From contig NZ_OZ242363.1 of assembly GCF_965208895.1 (NCBI RefSeq), positions 3,844,001 to 3,908,000 on the forward strand: a stretch of DNA of 64,000 nt, read 5' to 3'. Of the stretch, positions 60,166 through 64,000 are shown in pieces (position 1 is the stretch's first letter; each line of letters begins with the position of its first letter). Made by a program: the position numbers and the translations under genes. The notes beneath the pieces were generated by a model that was not told where the DNA came from, made no database searches, and was given only the letters and a program-made list of their open reading frames with translations. Source of the DNA: Poriferisodalis sp965208895 (GTDB lineage: Bacteria; Actinomycetota; Acidimicrobiia; Acidimicrobiales; Poriferisodalaceae).

Positions 60166-60373
60166 AGGAACGAACACCCCCCAAGAGTCGATGGCGTCGG
60201 CTTGATTGGTTCGAGACTCTACGGGCCCCCACACAGACCTAAACGAAGAGTTCCAAGCAGTCGGTGTTGCTCTGGGGCAAGCAAGCCGCCAAGTCAGGTT
60301 CGCTGCCGAGTCGTGAGCAGGTCGGAGCGGTCACCGGCGCCGTTCCGCCCCGGTGGCTGGTAGCGGAAATCGA

Positions 60374-60403
60374 TTGGTCCCAAGGAAGACATAGAAATAC
60401 ATT
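60374..60403 (+). promoter_or_regulatory. Candidate promoter of a leaderless small gene
   Basis: TTGGTC (60374-60379) and TACATT (60398-60403) have an 18-base spacer, and the expected start site falls at the ATG at 60412. The region 60380-60420 is markedly AT-rich for this genome and no Shine-Dalgarno is present. Confidence 0.4.
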
Positions 60404-60411
60404 GAAATATT

Positions 60412-60666
60412 ATGAATAGTGACCTCATGAATGACGATGGCGGTGAGATCCAGCGGCGCCAACTCCGTGCGGCCGGTGTGCTGGTGGCGGCTGATGCACG
60501 GTTGCGGCCGACCACCACGATGGTTGCCGACGATGAATCTGGTGACACAATCGCAGTCGCCACAGTGCTGCTCGACGTGACCCGCCCAGATTGCATCGAC
60601 CGGGTAGTGAGCTGGCTGCGCGACACCGCAACCCTGCTCGAGACCATCCGCGAACTCGAGCGCTGA
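60412..60666 (+). CDS. Unrecognised 84-residue protein
   Basis: Small soluble protein; an alternative start is the ATG at 60427. It has a helical N-terminus, a beta-like TMVADDESGDTIAVATVLLD middle and a helical CIDRVVSWLRDTATLLETIR end. No family recognised. It lacks a ribosome site but follows an AT-rich promoter-like stretch. Codon use is normal, so it is probably real. Confidence 0.6.
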   Translation: MNSDLMNDDGGEIQRRQLRAAGVLVAADARLRPTTTMVADDESGDTIAVATVLLDVTRPDCIDRVVSWLRDTATLLETIRELER

Positions 60667-60777
60667 ACGTGTGCGAGCACAAGGGTCGGCCGCAGGAGCG
60701 ATCCTCTCATCAACCGTTGGGTCGCTTCCGATCGTGGCGCGGACGGCTGGGACGGGGGGCGGAGTAGCGTCGCCTTG

Positions 60778-61248
60778 GTGCTGAGGGATCTGCGGGAGCT
60801 GCCTCGTACGGTGTGGCCCAGAGCCGTGGTGTACGGCGCCGTTGCCGCTGTGTTGATCGGCGTCCCTTCAGATGTGATCGACACGCCCATCTTCGGCAGG
60901 CCCGTCGAGACGGGGTGGCTCGACTACGTGATCCTCTTGGTCACCTCGGCCTTAATTGGCTTGATCTTTGCGATCCGCCCGGCCGCGAGCGGCGACGCAG
61001 TCACCGAAGCGGCGGTTGAACGCCAGGGCACCTCCACCATCTGGGGCGGCTTTGTCTCGTTCCTTGCCGTCGGCTGTCCCGTGTGCAACCAGGCAGTCGT
61101 TGCGCTCGTGGGCATCTCGGGGGCGCTGTCGTGGTGGGCGCCGGTGCAGCCCGTCGTGGGGCTGGCCGCCCTTGCGCTCCTCGTGTGGACGCTGCGCAAG
61201 CGGCTGCGCACGTATCAGGCCGTCGCCTGCCCGCTTCCCACGTCGTAG
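60778..61248 (+). CDS. Integral membrane protein with a Gly-Cys-Pro-x-Cys motif
   Basis: About 156 residues with four hydrophobic segments (near 17-33, 50-66, 90-115 and 125-140). FLAVGCPVCNQAVVALVGIS near 95 places a Cys-Pro-x-Cys pair at a membrane edge, a pattern I have seen in uncharacterised actinobacterial membrane proteins and suggestive of thiol-disulfide or metal work. GTG 60778 or TTG 60775 may start it; neither has a strong ribosome site. Function unknown. Confidence 0.72.
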   Translation: MLRDLRELPRTVWPRAVVYGAVAAVLIGVPSDVIDTPIFGRPVETGWLDYVILLVTSALIGLIFAIRPAASGDAVTEAAVERQGTSTIWGGFVSFLAVGCPVCNQAVVALVGISGALSWWAPVQPVVGLAALALLVWTLRKRLRTYQAVACPLPTS

Positions 61249-61285
61249 ACGAGGCCTGCGCCGTAGTCGAGCGTCGAGTGCTCGG

Positions 61286-61900
61286 TCAGTCGGGTGGTGC
61301 GAGCTCAGCCCGAATCCGGTGCCGGGTGATCCACAGTCGCAGGAGGATGAGCGCCGCGAGCAGGAACGCCGTGCTGCCGTAGACCATGATCGGGACCGCC
61401 TCGACGAGCACCCCGTAGTAGCCCCACAGCAGACCCTCGCCCGCGGTGAGCACCCACGTCAGCGGGGCCACGCCGACCGGCGCATACATCCGCCACGCGG
61501 CATACACCGACGGCCCGAGGTAGAGACCATTCGACAATCCGAGCACCGTGCCGAAGTCATTCCAGCCGGCGACACGCTGCAAGACCACGCAAGCCACGCC
61601 CACGGCGATGCCGGAAATCACCGCTAGGCGTACGTCGGCGCCGTTGCGCCACAGCAGGTACAGCACCACTCCGAAGCTGATGACCGCCGCGAGGATTGCG
61701 GGGATCGTGACCCAGAATTCCTCGGCGATCACGTACGCGATCCAGCCGAAGTTGATCACCATGCCGATTGCCGCCCAAGCGGGCGAGGCACCTTCGGTTC
61801 GCTTCAGGCGCAAGAGCCGCACCACCTGGGGCACCACTTGCACAAACGTCATTGCGGTGGCCACGCCGGCGACCAGCACAGCGAATTGATCCTGCGTCAT
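61286..61900 (-). CDS. PQ-loop (SemiSWEET/SWEET-like) membrane protein
   Basis: A 204-residue protein with six to seven membrane helices arranged as two three-helix bundles. The first bundle holds the PQ motif VQVVPQVVRLLRLKRTEGAS near 20-40, typical of SWEET sugar carriers and lysosomal PQ-loop transporters; the second has GLSNGLYLGPSVYAAWRMYA near 130. Two bundles in one chain is unusual for bacteria, which mostly have half-size SemiSWEETs. ATG 61900 is chosen because the frame upstream lacks homology and overlaps the next gene. Substrate unknown. Confidence 0.83.
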   Translation of the reverse strand: MTQDQFAVLVAGVATAMTFVQVVPQVVRLLRLKRTEGASPAWAAIGMVINFGWIAYVIAEEFWVTIPAILAAVISFGVVLYLLWRNGADVRLAVISGIAVGVACVVLQRVAGWNDFGTVLGLSNGLYLGPSVYAAWRMYAPVGVAPLTWVLTAGEGLLWGYYGVLVEAVPIMVYGSTAFLLAALILLRLWITRHRIRAELAPPD

Positions 61901-62061
61901 CGACGGTCTTGCAGCCGACTCCGGCGCGACGCCGGCTGGCGTTTGCCATAGCGGACAGCCGTGCGCGCCCTCGCCATTTTGCGAGTCTCGCACCCGACGC
62001 CGGCACCCAGACCGCGCCCCGAACGTGCATCCGGGGGTGATTGCATGTTGCATAGTCACTT

Positions 62062-63378
62062 GTGATCGACGGCGACAACGCACCGAAGACCCGACGGCGC
62101 ACGCTGACCGGTGTTGCAGCAGTCGCTCTCATGTCGCTCATCGCGGCCGTCGCGCAGTCCTTCGGCCGGTTCACCTACGGGGTGCTGCTCCCCGCTGTCC
62201 GCGACGACCTCGGTCTGTCGAACACCGTCGCCGGCTCGCTCGCAACCGTGAACATGGCGGCGTACTTGGCAGGCAGCCTGGTCGTCGCGGCGGCGTCGAG
62301 CCGTTTCCGGCTGCTTGGGGTGATGCGAGTAGGCGTGGTGCTCGCCGTCGTCGGCCAAGCGCTGGCCGCTATCGCCCCGGGGCCGCTGGTGCTGGGAGTC
62401 GCTCTGGCGACCATGGGCATGGGCGGAGCGCTCGCGTGGATCCCCGCCCCCGTGGTGACGGCTGATGCGCTCGCGCCCGACAAGCGAGCGTTCGCGGTGG
62501 CTGCGCTCGGCGCAGGCATGGGGCTCGGCGTCGTGTTCGGCGGTCAGCTGTCGGGTTTCGTCCGCTCGACGATGGGCGATGCGTCTTGGCGGAACGTGTA
62601 CCTCACCCAGCTCCTTATCGGCGCCGTTATTGCGGCTGCGGTGCTGCTGTTCATCGACCATCGCCAAGCGCGCCTGGCATCGGGAACCGGCATCGGCGGG
62701 TTCTCCACGCTGAGGCGCCTGCCTGGATGGGTGCCCTTGGTAGGCGCGTTCACGACGTTCGGGCTGCTGTATCTGCTGGTCATCGCCTTCCTGACGACTC
62801 GGCTGGAGGACGACAGCGGCTGGACGAGTTCACGAGCGTCTTGGGCCTTCACGCTCGTCGGCATGGCGATGATCTTCGGTGGGCCGTTATTCATCGCCCT
62901 GTCCGAGCGCATCGGCACACGCGCCACGCTGGTGATCTCATTCGCGGGCTGGTCGATCGTGACCACGCTGGTCCTGCCGGGCTGGTTTGTGCCGACGCTG
63001 GTGTTGTGCGTGGTGATCGGGCTGCTGTTCTCAGCCATGCCGACGGTGCTGACCGTCTACGTCGTCCAGAACACCACCACCGACGACTACGGACCGACGT
63101 TCGCCGCCACGACGTTCTGCTTCGGCATGGCCCAGATGATCTCGCCGCAGCTCGGCGGCTTCGTGGCGGACGCCGCGGGCTCGTTCACGCTGGTGTTCTT
63201 ACTGTCGGCAGCGCTGGGCGTGGTCGGCATGTTCGCGTCGCTCGGCCTGCCGCGTCGGTCGAGTCTCGGATTCCCGCCGGTGCCGGATTCGGTGCCGGTT
63301 GCCTCTTCTCTGCTCGACTGGCGAAAGATCGACATGACCTACGACGTCGTCCCTGCGGAGCGCGCTGCGACTCATTGA
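62062..63378 (+). CDS. Major facilitator superfamily transporter
   Basis: A 438-residue permease with about twelve membrane helices. The first half has AQSFGRFTYGVLLPAVRDDL near 35 (the MFS_1 helix 1-2 region), VAGSLATVNMAAYLAGSLVV and GVVLAVVGQALAAIAPGPLV; an intervening loop and the second half follow, with LSERIGTRATLVISFAGWSI near 275 as the second A-motif-like loop. The start is GTG. It is divergent from the PQ-loop gene. The substrate is unknown; the FGRFTYG motif is typical of YbfB-like carriers of small acids. Confidence 0.88.
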   Translation: MIDGDNAPKTRRRTLTGVAAVALMSLIAAVAQSFGRFTYGVLLPAVRDDLGLSNTVAGSLATVNMAAYLAGSLVVAAASSRFRLLGVMRVGVVLAVVGQALAAIAPGPLVLGVALATMGMGGALAWIPAPVVTADALAPDKRAFAVAALGAGMGLGVVFGGQLSGFVRSTMGDASWRNVYLTQLLIGAVIAAAVLLFIDHRQARLASGTGIGGFSTLRRLPGWVPLVGAFTTFGLLYLLVIAFLTTRLEDDSGWTSSRASWAFTLVGMAMIFGGPLFIALSERIGTRATLVISFAGWSIVTTLVLPGWFVPTLVLCVVIGLLFSAMPTVLTVYVVQNTTTDDYGPTFAATTFCFGMAQMISPQLGGFVADAAGSFTLVFLLSAALGVVGMFASLGLPRRSSLGFPPVPDSVPVASSLLDWRKIDMTYDVVPAERAATH

Positions 63379-63415
63379 GGGGTTGAGCCTTTGCCGGCCT
63401 CGGCTTCGGTCGATC

Positions 63416-63877
63416 TCAGGTGTCTGCGGCTGAGATGCCGTCGACGGGTTCGAGCATCACAATCGGGAAGACCCGATCGGTTCGTTCTTGGAAGCGCAGG
63501 TAGTGATCGCCCTTCGCTGTCACCTGTTCCCACAGTGCGGCGCGCTCGTCGCCTTCAGTGAGGCGGGCGGTCATCTGCTGGGCGCCGTCGCGGTTACGCA
63601 CCGTGACCGAGGGGTTGTCCCGCACATTCAGAAACCACGCCGGGTGTTTCGAGTCGCCGCCGCGCGAGCCGATGACTACGAAGGCGCCGTCTCGCTCGGC
63701 GGCAGCGGACAGCAGTGTCGTGCGAGGTTGACCGCTGCGCCGGCCCGTCATGGTCAGCTCAATGATGGGCGTGCCCTTGTGTATCCAGCCGACTCGCCCG
63801 CCGCTCCAGCGGATCGCTGTGCGGTTCGCCCAGTTCGCCAATTTGAAGGTGACATCGGACCACACATTCACTGCCAC
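63416..63877 (-). CDS. Deazaflavin (F420)-dependent nitroreductase-family protein (Ddn type)
   Basis: A split-beta-barrel protein of about 153 residues. Hallmarks are LTMTGRRSGQPRTTLLSAA near 45 and FVVIGSRGGDSKHPAWFLNV then RDNPSVTV near 70, the F420 and substrate pocket motifs of the Ddn family. Such proteins reduce quinones and nitro-compounds with F420H2. The GTG at 63877 starts the conserved part; a longer frame to 63976 adds sequence without homology and overlaps the next divergent gene. Fits the F420 theme with CofC and the LLM enzyme. Confidence 0.88.
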   Translation of the reverse strand: MAVNVWSDVTFKLANWANRTAIRWSGGRVGWIHKGTPIIELTMTGRRSGQPRTTLLSAAAERDGAFVVIGSRGGDSKHPAWFLNVRDNPSVTVRNRDGAQQMTARLTEGDERAALWEQVTAKGDHYLRFQERTDRVFPIVMLEPVDGISAADT

Positions 63878-63969
63878 ACCGCCATTGTCGCCGATCGTGC
63901 GGGCACCGGCAGTGCGCGTCTTAGGCTGCGCGCGGACCCTCTGTGCGCTGTGCACGTCAGGAGGCTCCC

Positions 63970-64000
63970 ATGGCAACGCTCGGGTCGATCATCGTCTTCG
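63970..64000 (+). CDS. Start of a gene cut by the window end
   Basis: GGAGG lies 6 bases before ATG 63970, which opens MATLGSIIVF. This resembles the first residues of small transglycosylase-associated (GlsB/YeaQ-type) membrane proteins, but ten residues are too few to call. Confidence 0.4.
   Translation, partial: MATLGSIIVF

Overview
The window is a high-GC, densely coded stretch of a bacterial chromosome. F420-linked genes (a CofC-type guanylyltransferase, a luciferase-like F420 oxidoreductase, a Ddn-type deazaflavin protein), a PafB-PafC pair, many GTG/TTG starts, likely leaderless promoters, DUF3179 and many acyl-CoA and amidase genes suggest an actinomycete, most likely of the Acidimicrobiia. 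This is an inference from gene content; there is no rRNA here to settle it. Numerous broken genes, toxin-antitoxin genes and restriction remnants suggest a genome that is gaining and losing accessory DNA.

Region 1-6.4 kb holds a branched-chain amino acid (or amide) ABC uptake cluster: the tail of one LivH permease, a long LivM with an unusual C-terminal membrane extension, a second LivH-LivM pair and an acidic lipoprotein that binds the substrate. The ATPases are not in the window. From 6.4 to 14.6 kb come catabolic genes: a nitroreductase-SRPBCC fusion, an acyl-CoA dehydrogenase followed by a 95-bp copied piece of itself, a two-gene module (small protein plus retropepsin-like protease, here called A-B), a polysaccharide deacetylase, a DUF3179 lipoprotein, tRNA-Glu(CTC) and an acyl-CoA synthetase. 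A large secreted Calx-beta protein (14.7-17.8 kb) has its signal peptide thrown out of frame by a run of 13 G. Next are a molybdenum hydroxylase (18.1-22.0 kb), pafBC, a nuclease-like hydrolase, an AlaX editing protein, a DNA methyltransferase, a PIG-L deacetylase, CofC, a large unrecognised protein and RNase HII.

From 32.9 to 48.3 kb lies a defence and mobile-DNA island: an ATPase-RloB pair with a leaderless promoter, a HigA-like orphan, a wrecked type I restriction locus (hsdR interrupted by a 106-bp element with inverted ends, a second A-B module, a copied hsdR tail, a half-size hsdS, an AlbA/Schlafen-type protein and an intact hsdM), a Gp37/Gp68-type protein, a MazF/ribbon-helix-helix pair, and two MazF-derived remnants around a sulfotransferase. 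From 48.4 to 64 kb the window returns to metabolism (F420 oxidoreductase, acyl-CoA dehydrogenase, fumarylacetoacetase-family enzyme, two amidases, a TrpC-like enzyme, transporters). This part also holds two relics of the SOS mutasome: the C-terminus of ImuB behind one LexA-like box, and the N-terminus of DnaE2 behind three LexA-like boxes spaced exactly 15 bp apart.

The most notable system is the A-B module. It occurs twice with the same gene lengths, the same 4-bp start/stop overlap, the same promoter (19-bp spacer) and, both times, next to a duplicated piece of the neighbouring gene. A dispersed 37-bp repeat (six units at four loci) marks several gene borders.
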